This document shows, piece after piece, positions 21,334 through 35,131 of a stretch of 64,000 nt of DNA (its first letter is position 1; each line of letters opens with the position of its first letter). Source of the stretch: Populus alba (Eukaryota; Streptophyta; Magnoliopsida; Malpighiales; Salicaceae); contig NC_133300.1 in NCBI RefSeq assembly GCF_005239225.2, forward strand, positions 15,653,875 through 15,717,874, given 5' to 3'. Below the pieces are notes generated by a model that was not told the DNA's origin, ran no database searches, and was given only the letters and a program-made list of their open reading frames with translations. The translations under genes were made by a program, and so were the position numbers.

Positions 21334-22445
21334 TACTAACTTGGTAAGAGTCATTGTCTTCTGTTATGAATTGACCAATGGTAGAGGACTGTGGACGGGA
21401 GCAGAGGTTGTAGAATTGAAGGAAGACATTGGAAGAAGATAAGACCAGTTTTGCTCTAATAGCATAAAAGAGTTTCAACGTTTTTGGAAATTGCTTTGAT
21501 GTCTTTTGGATGCATGAAGTATTATTATTTATAGATTAGTTTGTGACATCTATGATCTGTACATGGAATACATTTTGAAATTTAAATCATGCGGCTTTGT
21601 ACATTATCTTCGGTTTTAAAGGTCATCTTCTACATATTTGAATGTGTTGTCATCTACATGATATTCGACTAGTTTGAAAGTTGATTGAGTAGATTGTTTC
21701 TATTGGATGTGTGCTTGATTTTTGGATGCAGTTGTTGCTTCGCTTTCTTCAAAATTGGTTGGTAATTAAGTAGATGATTGTGACTTAATTGATGGTGTAA
21801 ACCCTAGTAAAAACAAAAAAAATTCGATAACATTATTGAGGAACAGTAATAAGTTTGTAAAAGAAATAAAAAATAAATATATTTGAGATAAGAAAATTGT
21901 CTCGAGAATTGAGTAAACTAATTGATATGATTTGTATAGAAATAAAATATGAAAATTAGATTTTTGATAAAAAATCACAAACTGACTAGTTTTACATTTT
22001 AGCACGTAACTTTCAATTTGATCATCAGATTAAGTTGAAATTTTTTGTGGAGTCTTCTAAAATATATTTTTTTTAACTTAGGTTAAAGTTTTAAATTTTT
22101 TGGAGTTTGACAAGATTTTCTTTTATAGACAAAAGAATAAATAGCACAAATGAGTGTCTAGAAATTATTTTAAGAACCAAATTGAAAACTTGCCCAAAAC
22201 AGCCATCCTTATAAGCTGCCAGCAGCACAAAACAAAAAGAGAGGGAGTGTGCAGCCGGCCCGAGAGAAGAAAAGAAAGAAAAGAGAGGGCTTTTGTTATT
22301 TTTTTATGAAAATTGCTTGAAAAAAAAGAGTGTGTGTGATAGGAAAAGTGTTAAGTAATTAAAGAGATGGTTTGATGTATCAAGGAGTTTAAGAGTTAAA
22401 GTGTGCTTTTAGAGAATGAAGAATTGAGCTTAGAGGAAAGTGTGA
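21334..22445. other. Unannotated DNA, possible LTR remnant at the right
   Basis: No gene recognised. From about 22170 the DNA reads like a gypsy LTR leader: AACCAAATTGAAAAC, then CCTTATAAGCTGCCAGCAG, then a GA-rich tract. No termini or target duplication can be identified. Confidence 0.3.
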
Positions 22446-24175
22446 AGTTTCGGGGTTTCCCTAGTAGAGAATTTAGTCTGGAGAGAGGCCTCAGGCAAGG
22501 GGATCCTCTTTCTCTCTTTTTTTTTGGCATGGCAGTTCAGGGGTTGACAGTTTTATTCAATAAGGCATCAGCTTTAGGTTAATTCAAAGGCTTGAAAACT
22601 TCTCCAAGACATTACATAACTTATTTGCAATATGTTGATGACTCTCTGATTTTCCTACCAAATGATTATCCCTCTCTTCTGCATGCAAAGATGACTCTTC
22701 ATTGGTTTTAGATAATTTTTTGTCTGAAAGTTAATTTCTATAAAAGCTCATTAATAGCAATCAACTTGGACAATGACTCACCTCAAGCCTGGCAAACACA
22801 GTTTTATGTCATAGTGATACTTTCCTGGTCAGATACCTTAGACCTCTTGGAGCCAATCCCAGCAGACTCTCAACTTGGAAACTAGTGTTGTCCATAATCA
22901 AAGCAAAGCAAAGCACATGGAAAGGGAAATTTCTAAGTATGGCCGGGAGGATATGTCTAATTAAATCAGTCTTAAGCTCGCTTTCTTTGTACTACGTGCC
23001 TGGTTTTGCTATACCAAAGGGAATTACTAAAGTCATCTTCTCTATAATCCGCTCTTTTCTTTGGAAGGGATCCTCAAACTCTCATGGCATTTTTAAGGTG
23101 GCTTGGCACGAGGTAATCAAGAGTAAATCCTATAGCGTTCTCGGGATGGGATCCCTCCACAACAAAAATTTGGCAAGACTTCATACTTCGAAAATACCAG
23201 CCTCATTTTACAACTGCTCTTTCTGTGTTTGCAGGTTCTTTATCTCCAACTTAGCATGGCATGGTTTCGTCAATCTCCTCGAATCAAAGCATAGCCACTC
23301 CTCTACATCCCAATGTCAGGTTCACGGTGGGTGACAGGAGGAACATCTAGTTTTGGACTTACTGCTGGCTAGGCTCTGTAACCACTCTCTAGCTCTTATT
23401 CTCCAGACTTTATAACCTCTCCCTGCATCAAACAACCAGCCTTGCAGATATATATAATTCAACAGATACTTTGCTCAACCTAACTTGGAGAAGACCCCTC
23501 CGACCCTGTGAGATCTGCATACGGGAGAGCTTGATTGTAGAGGTGCAACATGGTCTCGTCTTCTCTGATGGTGAAAACCACAAGAAATGGAAATTCCACA
23601 CCTCCGACGTGTACTTAGTTCACTCAAGATGCCTCTTCTTTGATAGTCTCTCGGCTACAGAAAATCACTCCTTCCCTGTTCTGCTTTGGAAAGGGTATGC
23701 CCCTCCAAAAGTGATGTGTGCATATGGCTCCTTCTAAATGGCAGCCTTAGTACAAAATGTTTTATAGCTGAGAGGAGGATCATTAATATAAGGAAGCTCT
23801 TTGCCCTTTCTACTGCAAGGAAATTGAGACAATAAATCATCTTTTCCATCTCTATCCTATAACATGGTTTCTCTGGGGTAGATTCTTGAACTGGTTCGGT
23901 CGTTCAGGTTGAATGGTCCGGCTTGATCAGTGGAAATTTTCAGCATCGTGCCATTACCTTTCTTTGTAAAGGTCTGTACTGGTCAATTTGAATAGCACAC
24001 AACCATCTAATTCTCGAGTCTAAGGCTTCGGATTTTATCTCACCTTTTACCGTTTGGCCTTTTGGTTGAAGTCTTCAATTAGAAATTTCAACTATACAGG
24101 CTCGAATCTTTTTAGAAATTCTAAATGTATCATGAACTGGACTAACTAATTAGGTCCATCGTTACTTAGTTCTTT
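22446..24175 (+). mobile_element. L1-type LINE relic
   Basis: A decayed non-LTR retrotransposon starting inside RT. FSLERGLRQGDPLSLFFF is near 22475, a damaged YVDD region near 22630, then LSIIKAKQSTWKGKFLSM, AGRICLIKSVLSSLSLYY and SIIRSFLWKG (22885-23150). Around 23790-23890 comes LCPFYCKEIETINHLFHL, the zinc-binding region. Frames change often and no RNase H domain is evident. It is a different and older copy than the LINE at 9292. Confidence 0.85.
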
Positions 24176-25205
24176 TTCTTTTCAAGTTCCTCTTGTATTC
24201 TATCTTTCTTTTAGCTCCACCTACTCGATGGGGTTGCCTTATATATAATTCTATCGATTAGTGTCAACAAGAATAGAAAAGAGGGAAAGGGTGGAGGAGA
24301 ACTTGACTCAATTTGTTTTGGCTTTTGGTTCTTTATATTTTCTAAGGGTAAGAAAACTCTCCATGATAATCCATTGTGTTGCTTTTAATGTTTCTTCTTC
24401 GATTGAGTAGAATTGGTATTATGTGAAGGTGAGTTATTGATATTATGATGATTTGAATGCATAAATTTATATTGATTATATGTTTGCTAAGGGAATAAAT
24501 GCTTGGGCTTGTCATTAATTAGATTAATATATATATTAACCAACTTGGTCATATAGCCATGCGAGGGATGAGTGGGAAAAAAAAAAAAAAAAAACATAGC
24601 TTCCAGTAAAAACTGTGGTAAAGGATTTAGTTGAATGGAAGAATAAGCTCATGGGTTATGAAAGTGGGAATTTGAATTTTTTTTTTTATTCTAGGCATGG
24701 GTTTGTAAATAAAATCTTTTTTTAATTTATTCTTTTTATATATATATATAAATCTCTTATTTTAGTGCTGATACCAAAGTTCTCTTTTATGCATATTTTT
24801 ATTATCATATATTTTCTTAGAATTGATATTAAATTTAAACAATAAAATCAACGTGTGTTCAATTTTTGGGAACCAACGTTAAAATATTTATTTTTTAATC
24901 AAAAGAAAAAAAAAATTAAAAAATAGTATAATTAACAGCAATAAAAAAATTAGAATTAAATATATAATAAAAGTAACTTTTCATAAAAAATAATACTACA
25001 AGGACGACGTGACTTTGCATAACTAACTCGAGGTGCATATTTAAAAATTTCAAATTTTTTTTAATTATTAGGAGATACTTCCAACTATTCATTATATATA
25101 TATATATTGGCTCTTGCAACGACATCCACCAATGTGAGAGAAACGTATTCATGATTACACCTTGACAATCCTTTCCAACCAACTGCTTGATGTGCTGTGT
25201 GCTAA
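24176..25205. other. Unannotated AT-rich DNA
   Basis: Contains A-runs and short TA repeats near 24730 and 25095. No coding or RNA gene recognised. Confidence 0.5.
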
Positions 25206-25300
25206 TCCATCAAAATTTATACTTTTGATCCAATGAAAATAAAGGTCGCGAAGAGGGTGATGTCGCTGATGGTTGGTTCTCTTCCTCCTTTGTGAGTATT
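25206..25300 (+). pseudogene. NAC gene 3'-exon fragment, copy 2
   Basis: AAAGGTCGCGAAGAGGGTGA followed by TGTCGCTGATGGTTGGTTC encodes REEGDVADGWFSSSF, then GTGAGTATT, which looks like a splice donor. The same segment occurs at about 39965-40030 and 52100-52160. ADGWFSSSLW is typical of the C-terminal region of membrane-anchored NAC proteins; this link is inference from memory. Confidence 0.6.
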
Positions 25301-25989
25301 TGTGGACCGTTCGGCCTCGGAGATTAATATCAGCCACATTACAGTTGAGGCAGGCAATTAAAGAAAAAATCTCAAATTTCTTGCTAATTTTTCATTTATT
25401 TACCAATGAAAATCCTTTTGTTTGTTTTTTTTTTAATCTTTTTTTAATGTTTTGTTCACAGTAGAAAATTTATTTTTCAATTTATTATATATTCTTTATC
25501 GCAAATCAATTAGCAAATTCTTTAGTGTTCTTTGAGTTTTGTTAATCAAAAAATGGTAAATAATATTCAATGAATGATAAAATTAAGGATTCGATGATGA
25601 AACACTTGGTAGTAAATGTATATTTTTTCATATGCAAGATTTTTAGAATTTAATTCTTATGAAACATTGATCTTATGTGATCAAGCATTCTAATATTTAC
25701 ATAAAATTCCTTTGTTTTCTTTGCTTTTTCTTTATATTTTGAAAATAAAAAAAATATCGGATAGAAAAATGAAATTTTTTTAAAAAAAGTTGAAAAACAA
25801 ATCTAGCATGAACAAATAAAAAGTTAGCTTAAAAAAAATAAAATTTGTGAAGAAATGACAACATATTCATCATAAGAAATAAAAAAATTGACTAAAGTTT
25901 TTGAATATATTGGTTTTAACTTTTCAAAATAAAATAAAAATATTTTCCATCATGAATTAATTAAAAAATTCCAACTATTTATAAATAAA

Positions 25990-26036
<47 letters not shown>

Positions 26037-26190
26037 GAATATTTTTATTTTTATGTTTTTCTTTTTAATTTGGAATTAAATTTTGATAGGTGCCTTTTTG
26101 TTAAAAAAAAAATATAAAATTAATGCAAAAACAATTTCAAACTAGTGTAGGTGGGTAATAAAACTTTCCAAACTAACATTGTTTCACGAG
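25300..26190. other. AT-rich DNA with a (TA)n tract
   Basis: No gene seen. A pure TA repeat runs from about 25991 to 26034. Confidence 0.6.
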
Positions 26191-26194
26191 TTGT

Positions 26195-26400
26195 AGAGTC
26201 CGTTTGGGAACGTGGTTTGCTGTGTTTTTTTAAATTTTGAATTTTTTTAAATTATTTTTTTTAATATTTTCAAATCATTTTGATGTGCTGATATCAGAAA
26301 TAATTTTTTAAAAATAAAATAAAAATTATTATTTTGATGCATTTCTAAGTGAAAAACACTTTGAATTACAATTCCTATCACGATCGCAAATAGACCCGTA
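26195..26400. repeat. MITE-like repeat
   Basis: It starts GTCCGTTTGGGAACGTGGTT, has an A/T-rich centre with TTTTGATGTGCTGATATCA and GTGAAAAACACTTTGAATTA, and ends CGCAAATAGACC. This wording is that of a very common short repeat in poplar DNA. Related but more degraded stretches lie near 58660-58820 and 60220-60380. Confidence 0.5.
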
Positions 26401-26659
26401 AAGATCTCACTTACGCAACTTGAGACATGCAGGTCTTACATGTCAAAAAAATCCACCTTTCTTTTTTATTGGCCCATTTATTCATCTGGTTTCTGAATTT
26501 TTATATTTAGTTAACTTTAGTTTTATTATTACGATTATTTCATCCATTAATTCGCAAAAAAAGAAGAATATTAACATATGTGATATTTGTGCATCTCAAG
26601 GTGCGTGGATTGGATTTGGGCATCCACTTAAACTATGTTAGTCTAAGAAATGTTTTTTG

Positions 26660-27139
26660 GGTAGCATATGGGAAAAAACTCGGAAATTAATAAATTTAAA
26701 GTTGTTTTTTAAAAGTTTACTATGCAAGATAATTGAAATTTTTGTTAAAAATAATTATAAAAATAACTTAGTGGTCGGCAAAAAATATGATAGAACTCCA
26801 TTTTCCTTTTGGTCTGTCAAAACCAAACTTAATGGAGAGTTTTTGTTCTTGTATGCATGCTTCTTTAGTAACTGTGTGATTCTATTGGCAATAAGATAAA
26901 TATTGTACGGACCATTCTTAGCATTAATACAATCTTAGTTCCTTTTTCAGTTTATTCTTTCCTTTTCTCTTTGTTATTGAAGCTATCTATTGTCAGAACC
27001 CTATCTTTCTCAAAGATTGATGTATTAATTTTCTACTAACAGCCATACATTTTCAAGCTACATATTTAGTTTCCTATTATCACTATCTGATTTGATTTAT
27101 GCACACTGCATGATTAATGTTTTGCACCCTCCTATGCAG
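26660..27139 (+). other. Intron sequence before the NB-ARC exon of TNL copy B
   Basis: It aligns with 61605-62059 of copy C, from ATGGGAAAAAACTC to TATGCAG. Upstream of about 26660 the match stops, and no TIR exon is found for copy B. Confidence 0.75.
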
Positions 27140-30100
27140 GAAATAATCGGAATCAATTAATATAATTGTTGAATACATATCCTACAAACTAAGTGTCACT
27201 ATGCCAGTTAGCAAAAAATTAGTGGGAATAGATTCTCGTCTAGAGATATTAAATGGTTTTATAGGTGAAGAAGTTGGCGAAGCAATCTTCATAGGGATTT
27301 GTGGAATGGGTGGCATAGGTAAGACGACTGTTGCAAGGGTAGTATATGATAGCTTTCGTTGTCAATTTAAAGGCAGCTACTTCTTAGCAAATGTTAGAGA
27401 AGTTTTTGCTGAGAAAGATGGACCACGTCGTTTGCAGGAACAACTTCTTTCTGAAATCTTAATGGAACGTGCTAATATATGTGATTCATCTAGAGGTATT
27501 GAAATGATAAAGGGAAGGCTACAACATAAAAAGATTCTTGTTGTTCTTGATAATGTAGATGACCATAAACAACTAGAATCCCTGGCTGCAAAGAGTAAAT
27601 GGTTTGGTCCAGGGAGCAGAATTATCATAACAAGCAGAGATGGACAAATGTTGACTAGAAATGGTGTTGCTAGAATTTATGAGGCTGAGAAATTGAATGA
27701 TGATGATGCTCTTATGTTGTTTAGCCAGAAAGCTTTCAAAAATGACCAGCCTACTGAAGATTTCGTGGAACTATCCAAGCAAGTTGTGGGTTATGCTAAT
27801 GGCCTTCCACTGGCTCTTGAAGTTATAGGTTAGTTTATGCATGGAAGAAGTATCCTTGAATGGGGAAGTGCGATTAATAGACTAAATGATATTCCTGACC
27901 GTGAAATTATTGATGTGCTTCGCATTAGTTTTGATGGCCTCCATGAATTAGAGAAGAAAATATTTTTAGACATTGCTTGTTTCCTTAAGGGATTTAAAAG
28001 AGATCGAATAATAAGGATACTTGACAGCTGTGGATTCCATGCACATATTGGAACACAAGTTCTTATTGAGAAATCACTCATAAATGTCTATCGGGATCAA
28101 GTTTATTTTAATTTACGCTCCATCTCTACTTTGTATTTGTTTTTTACTTCTATTCCCCTTTTGGTTGACAGGGAAAAGAAAAAATAGAAGTCATTTTCCT
28201 AGACATGCCTAAAAAAAAAAGATTCACAATGGAACATGGAAGCCTTCTCTAAAATGATCAAACTAAGATTGCTCAAAATCAACAACGTGCAGCTGTCTGA
28301 AGGACCTGAAGATCTTTCCAATAAGTTATAATTTCTTGAATGGCATTCTTACCCTTCAAAATCAGTGCCAGTTGGTTTGCAGGTGGATCAGCTAGTTGAA
28401 CTTCACATGGCTAATAGTAGTTTTGAGCAATTATGGTATAAGGTGAGATCAACTAATTTAAAAGCCTTTGTATTTTTTTTTATCGTTTTCCTATATATGT
28501 ATGATAGTAGTATCCATATTTCTTTTCCCCTGACTGATTGCAAAGTGCAGTTAATTTGAAAATCATCAATCTCAGCAACTCATTAAACTTGATCAAGACT
28601 CTAGATTTTACTGGAATTCCGAATCTCAAGAACCTGATTCTTGAAGGTTGTACTAGTTTGTTTGAGGTCCATCGATCACTTGCATATCACAAGAAGCTTC
28701 AATATATGAATATTGTGAACTGCAAAAGCATTAGGATTCTCCCAAACAATCTAGAAATGGGATCACTTAAAGTTTGCATTTTTTATGGCTGCTCAAAACT
28801 TGAGAAGTTTCCAGATATAGTAGGAAACATGAACTGTTTGATGGTGCTTCGATTGGATGGGACTGGTATTACAAAACTATCTTCATCGATGCATCATTTG
28901 ATTGGCTTAGGTATATTGAGCATGAACAGCTGCAAGAACCTTGAAAGCATTCTAAGTAGCATAGGTTGTTTGAAATCCCTTAAAAAACTTGATCTGTCTG
29001 GCTGCTTTAAACTTAAATATATACCAGAGAATTTGGGGAAAGTTGAAAGTTTGGAGGAGTTTGATGTAAGTGGAACTTCAATAAGACAACCGCCAGCATC
29101 CATTTTTCTTTTAAAGAATCTTAAAGTATTATCTTTTGATGGATGCAAAAGAATAGTTATGAATCCCACGGATCACAGGTTGCCTTCTTTGTTGGGTCTG
29201 TGTTCTTTAGAAGTATTGGATTTATGTGTTTGCAATCTAAGAGAAGGGGCACTTCCTGAAGATATTGGCTGCTTATCTTCCTTGAAGTCTTTAGATCTGA
29301 GCTAGAATAACTTTGTTAGCCTGCCTGAAAGCATAAATAAGCTTTCTGGACTTGAAACGCTTGTCTTGAAGGATTGCAGGATGCTTGAATCATTACCTGA
29401 GGTTCCATCAAAAGTTCAAACATTAAATTTGAATGGTTGTATACGCCTAAAAGAAATTCCAGATCCGATAAAGCTAAGCAGTTCCAAAAGATCAGAGTTC
29501 ATGTCTTAACTGCCAGGAATTGTACGAGCATAATGGCCAAGACAGCATGGGGTTGACGATGCTTGAAAGATACCTCAAGGTCTTCTCTTAATCATACTCA
29601 ACCTCTTTGTATCTCTCCCCCTCTCCCTCTATCTATCTAACATTTTGGTTCTTCATGGTACAGGGTTTGTCTAATCCAAGACCTGGATTTGGTATCGCAG
29701 TTCCAGGAAATGAAATTCCAGGCTGGTTTAACCATCAAAGTAAGGGATCTTCAATTAGTGTGCAAGTGCCTAGTTGGAGCATGGGGTTTGTTGCGTGTGT
29801 TGCATTCAGTGCAAATGGTGAAAGTCCTTCTCTTTCTTGTCATTTCAAAGCCAATGGAAGAGAGAATTATCGTTCGCTGATTAGTATTTGTTGTAACTCT
29901 ATCCAAGTTCTGTCAGATCATGTTTGGCTATTCTATCTATCTTTTGATTACCTTAAAGAGCTTAAAGAATGGAAGCATGGATCCTTTAGCAACATTGAGT
30001 TGTCATTTCATTCCTACGAGCGACGAGTAAAGGTGAAGAATTGTGGTGTTTGTTTGTTATCATCACAACCATCAGCCCATTTTATTGTTACAAGTTTAGA

Positions 30101-30553
30101 AACAGCTTCTTCATGTAAAGCTTCTTTAGGTTTTTCTTCATCTTACCATCATTGGATGGCTAGTGTTTTCCCTAGCATCAGAGCCACAGACACTAGTAAT
30201 GTTATCACCTAGTCAAGAAGGAACCAGAGAAAGTAATGGCAATTAGATCCAGACTCTTTGAGGCCATTGAAGAATCAGGGTTGTCAATTATTATATTTGC
30301 AAGAGAATGTGCTTCCTTACCTTGGTGCTTTGATGAACTTGTCAAGATTTTCAAATTCATGAATGAGATGAGATTGGACATTGTGTTTCCAGTTTCTTAT
30401 AATGTCGAACAATCAAAGATAGATGATCAAACATAGAGTTACACAATTATCTTTGATAAGAATGAAGAAAATTTCAGGGAAAATGAGGAGAAGGTACAAA
30501 GATGGATGCATATTCTCAATAAAGTTGAGATTTCATCTATATCGAAAAGGTAA
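27140..30553 (+). pseudogene. TIR-NB-LRR disease-resistance gene, copy B (no TIR exon, disrupted)
   Basis: Immune-receptor remnant. The NB-ARC exon 27140-28100 has P-loop GMGGIGKTT (27303), kinase-2 KILVVLDNVDD (27531), GSRIIITSR, GLPLALE (27801) and FLDIACFLKGF. It has TAA in its second codon and TAG at 27831. It ends by a deletion running from the exon into the next intron, removing the MHD motif. LRR exons are 28173-28442 (frameshift near 28210, stop near 28328) and 28544-29579 (acceptor CAG changed to CAA; stop near 29303; frameshift near 29495). The last exon, 29664-30553, holds the post-LRR domain PGNEIPGWFNHQSKGSS and a C-terminal TIR-like domain with a stop at 30210, a frameshift and a stop at 30434. 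The LRR region is fuller than in copy A. Confidence 0.95.
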
Positions 30554-31120
30554 TAATTAATTCTTCCTTTTTATATATTTTTTTAAAATATTTTTTAAAT
30601 TTATGTTTCAACTAATATTCCTCATCTGTAATTATTATTATTTATTTATTTATTTTTGGATAGATATTATTTTTTATGGTGTTGTTCATATTTAATTTTT
30701 AAAAAACTTATTATGATTCATTGATAATTTTTTTTAATCTTTTTGTATAAAAAAAATATTTTCAGATATCATAATATATATAGCAACCTTGCATAATAAG
30801 TTTTCTATTTTTATTTTATTTAATTAATTTAATACGTATGTGTTTTTTTTAATATCATTTGATTGAATAAAAAAATTAATTTTAATAAATAAATTCAAAA
30901 ATATAACTAGGTAAATGTTCCGTTTATTAACACATTTGATTTTTTTAAAATTTTATTTTTAGTTATTGTTAATATATTTTTATTATTATTAATTCACATA
31001 GTTATCAATTTATTTGATTACATGTATGTATGAACTTTTTAATTTACAGTTTAAATTTCTTTATGTATAAATTTGCATGCATGCACAACTTTTTTGTAAG
31101 AGAAAAAAATATATGGTCTG
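30554..31120. other. AT-rich 3' flank of TNL copy B
   Basis: Very AT-rich, no gene. It ends with GTCTG, the target duplication of the next solo LTR. Confidence 0.6.
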
Positions 31121-33564
31121 TGTTGTTACCTATTTTTGGGTTCCCACACAAAAAATGAGAATATATATATATATATATATTCAGAAGAAATCAAAAAAAT
31201 AATAGAAGTAAGAAAAGGATGCTGGAATGCCGAAGAAAGGTTAGAGTTGGTTGAGGAGGTTTAGAAATATAAGAATTGAAATTTGACGTTATATGTTTTA
31301 CTAATGAGAGCCTTGTTGACGAAGAAAATTCAAGTTGAGGAAGAAAAATCCAAAATCAGATGTTTATGGACTCAATTAAATTTTATCTAAGGTTTAATTG
31401 AATTTATGGAGGGTTGGATTATAAGAAAAATTAATTTTTAAGTCAATTTAGATTTTTTATTGGATGAAATTAAAGTTCTGGGGTTCAATTATAATTTTAA
31501 AAAATTAATTTGCTCAAATCAGGGGTTTAATTGCATAATTATTGAAGTTTGATGGTCAATTAGGGAATTGATTGAAACAATCTGAAATGAAGGACCAAAC
31601 CGGAAAAGGCACTAAAATCAAGGGATCCAATTACACTTTATCCGGAGGGCTTGATTACAAAATTGTAAGAACATCCAAGGACCAAATCAGAAATATCCAT
31701 TTTGATAGGAAGACGACGCCGTTTCAGGGCACTATTTCATCACCTTTCTTCACAGCCGTTTCAGCAGACAGGGGAGCCATTTCAGCAACAAAAAAAGCAG
31801 ATTGCTTCAATTATGGGGAATGTTTCATGGCTACTATTCCTCTACATGCCGTTACCAAGCCGAACGTTGCACCGCAGGGCATTCTTTGGCTTATAAAAAG
31901 CTAGAGAAAGACGATGAAAGGAGGAGGAGAGAACGGACAGAAAAGAAAGGAGGGGGGCAACGAGACAACGGGGGGAGAAAAAGAAGGAGACAAAGGGAGA
32001 GCACAGTGAAGAGAAGAAAGAAAACTGAGAGAGGGAGACGAACAAAAAAAAAAAAGGGGCAGAAAGAAGAGAGCCGCACCAGCACTGCCAACGCCATTTT
32101 CAGCTCATCATCTTCTTAATTCGTCCAGCAGCCACTACCATTCTCCATCAGAGCCGCTCCAGCACTGCACAACAGAAACGAGAAAGAAGAAGAGTAAGGG
32201 AGAGCAGGGACATAAAGAAAACGGGAAAATAAAAGAGGAGAACGAGGCGAGACAGAGAGGAGGGAGAGCAGAACAGAGAAGGAAAAGCAACGAGAGAGGA
32301 AAGAAAAAACAGAGGGAGAGGGGAACGCAAGGAAGAGAAAACAATGGGGAACGTAAGGAAGAGCATAAGAAACTAAAGAGAAGGAAGCAGAGAAAGGAGA
32401 ACAACCCAGCAGAGCAGCACAACCATCGGCCTCCTTTTCTCCAAAACCAGTCTCCAGAACGAAGGAAATACCAGAGGAAGCCACCATCACCACCGGCTTC
32501 ACTCTCTTCAGAACCAGGGAACCAGCAGAGGAGGCCAGCATCACCATAGGATTTTCCTTCTCCAAAATCACGAAGCCAGCGGAGTAGGTTAGCACAACCA
32601 TCAGCTTCCTTTCTTCCAAACCAGGTCTGTTTCTCTTCCATTCTCCAACACTGCAAAAATAAAATGCATGTTACTGTGCGAAGGTAATTTAATTACTTTC
32701 GCACACTATGCAGTGAATTTCTTCACGCGTGCTTTAGGTTGTTTATCCGGGTCACTGTATCAGGCCTGCGGGATCCAGCCCAAAAACAAATTCAAAAAAA
32801 TTATTTCAAAAATTTTGTGATTTTCCGCAATTTTTTTATTGCATTTTAATTAACATCGGTTTGTATTTTTATACTGTAAAGATACAAATACGGTATTAAA
32901 ATACTCAATTTTCGTCAAGACATTGAAAAAATAAAAAAATAAAATATATATTTTTTTATGCATACGGCCAAGTCTTTCTAAGAAAATAAAAAAAAAATCA
33001 TATTGTATCTTCATAAAAAAAAAAAAGTTTTAGCATGCATGTTGAGCTTTAATAACCAGTTTATTAAAGTTATGAGAACTAGGCCAATATTTCAAAAAAA
33101 TTTAAAAAATTATTTTTGTTTTCTTTTAATATCTAGGGTTATGATCTTATACGTAAGATGTATTCCGGATATTAAGTTCTTTTATTGAGGTTAGAACGGT
33201 TAGTTTTCCAATAAGATAAGGATTTCCTTACCGAGGCGAACTTTTCTTAAATCACAGACAGACCAACAACTAGAAAGCACGACAAGACTTTAGATTTATC
33301 AGACAATAAAACAATGCAACTTACCTTAGGTAGGGCATATTTTGGATGCTAATACCTTCCCTTTACGCAACCAGTCCCCGTACCCGATCTTTGAGACCAG
33401 TTAGGGTTCCTAGTGACCAAAATACTAGATGGCGACTCCCATTCCAATTTTTCATTGATAAGAGACAAGAATTCCTTGTCTCCTAATATTTTCCAGATCA
33501 ATAGAAGATAATACAAAAATTTTAAGGGTGGATGTTCTCATCGCGACGCCGCACACGTGTGACA
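31121..33564 (+). mobile_element. Solo LTR (2444 bp) of the Tat-like gypsy family
   Basis: It begins TGTTGTTACC, ends CACACGTGTGACA, and is flanked by GTCTG at 31116-31120 and 33565-33569. Both ends match the LTR at 2237-2945. A TATA-like CTTATAAAAAGC lies near 31890, followed by a GA-rich leader. Several overlapping open frames at 31572-32656 come from this GA/TC-biased stretch and are not genes. The terminal block (33190-33564) is the part shared by all five gypsy LTRs of this group. Confidence 0.95.
31890..31899 (+). promoter_or_regulatory. TATA box of the LTR promoter
   Basis: TTATAAAAAG precedes a purine-rich leader, in the same relative place as the TATAAAA of the related LTRs at 41825-41831 and 47783-47789 (minus). 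Confidence 0.55.
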
Positions 33565-35131
33565 GTCTGTAAAAGACTGTCATCTTTTTTTTTCCGCAAA
33601 CATCTTGCAACAAAAAAAAAAGGTTAGTGAGCGGGGGCCCTAACTAAGTGCGGCAATTGGATTTCCTTAACTTAGTAGTCCCAACAACGAATGACCTTTG
33701 CTTCTTCTTCTTTTTTTCCTTTTATATGTTTTTTTTTATTTTATATTTAGATTAACATCCCTTCTCTTTTTCTTTTTCTTTTTATGTTGTTTAGAGGTCC
33801 TCTTTGAAATGATGGTTCATTTTTTAGTTATGCATTTAATTTTTGAGAAAGTTTTTCTGATTCATTTATAATTGTTTTAACTTTTTGTACAAATAAACTT
33901 TATTCTTGAAAATAAATTTTTTTATTTTCAAATAATATTTCTAATAGTGCAGCCTTACATTTTTTTTTTTTTATTATTCAATCAATTTGATGTGTATGTC
34001 TATTTTTATTATCGTTTGATTGAATAAAAAACTTGTTTTAATTAATAAATTTAGTAAATACAATCACGAAAATATCTCGTTTTTTGAAATTAAATATTTT
34101 TAATTTACACTTGTTTCTTGATTTTTTCACTTTTATTTTTAGTTATAGTTTATAGTTATTTTTTTTATTAAGGCACATAAATTTTAATTTATTTGATAAT
34201 ATTTTATTTATAATTTTGTTTTTCACTTAGAATTTTTTAAATACAAAAACATGTTGAAAATTTTTTTTTATTAAATTTTTTTTGAACACCCAACAAAACA
34301 TGTAACATCGATTCCATGCGCAGTTTCACTATACCTAAGCTGCAGCAGCTCCATGCGGTAGTTTTTGCTCATGGTTTTGGTTTGGGGAATTAGATTCACA
34401 TTTTACTTTGTATGGATTTTCTTCTTAAATTTAGGATAATCCCATGTTTGCGGATGGAAGGATTGTTTCCATATTAAACAAGCTCTAAAACTTTTACATT
34501 GCGGAAAGCCCATCCTTGGAAAATTTCAACCATTATTTTGGATTCGCTTATATTAAAGAATAATATAAATTATATTTTAAAATTTTATTGGATTGAATTG
34601 GTTTTTTGACGTGATATACGGTCATAGTTTAAATTTTATTAACCCCATTTATTTGATAAGCAATAAAGCACAAGATAATGTGAACATGTGTAAGTTTTAA
34701 GCTCAAAAAGCTTTCACTTAAAAATGACCTTACTTATCAGGTTAAGCTATTGGATTGACAACCTATTTTTTTAACTCTAGTTTTGGTGTTTGTGTTAGAT
34801 TTAAATTAAAAACAATATAAATTTCTCAAAGATAAAACCAATAATTTCTTATCAATATGAATTTTTTTTACATCAATTTCGAATTCTTTGAAATTATTTT
34901 TTATTTATCTATAATTAATTTTAATTATTTTAATATTTTATGTTATAATTAATATTCATGCGAAAAACTATTTTTTAACAAAATCTTAACTCATCAATTT
35001 AATTTTTGATTAAAATTTAAATACAATAACTACATTTTAAAACTAATTTCTCCTAACTGTTAAATAATTAATTGAATCCAATAATTTAATAAAAATTAAT
35101 TAAGTAACAATTTTTTTTTATAATCATGACA
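33565..35131. other. Unannotated AT-rich DNA
   Basis: Mostly A/T-rich sequence with T-runs. No coding segment or RNA gene recognised. Confidence 0.6.

Noticed and set aside
31572..32656. Overlapping open frames of 60-170 codons on both strands
   Set aside because: They lie in the GA/TC-rich leader of a solo LTR with clear ends and target duplication; composition alone explains them.
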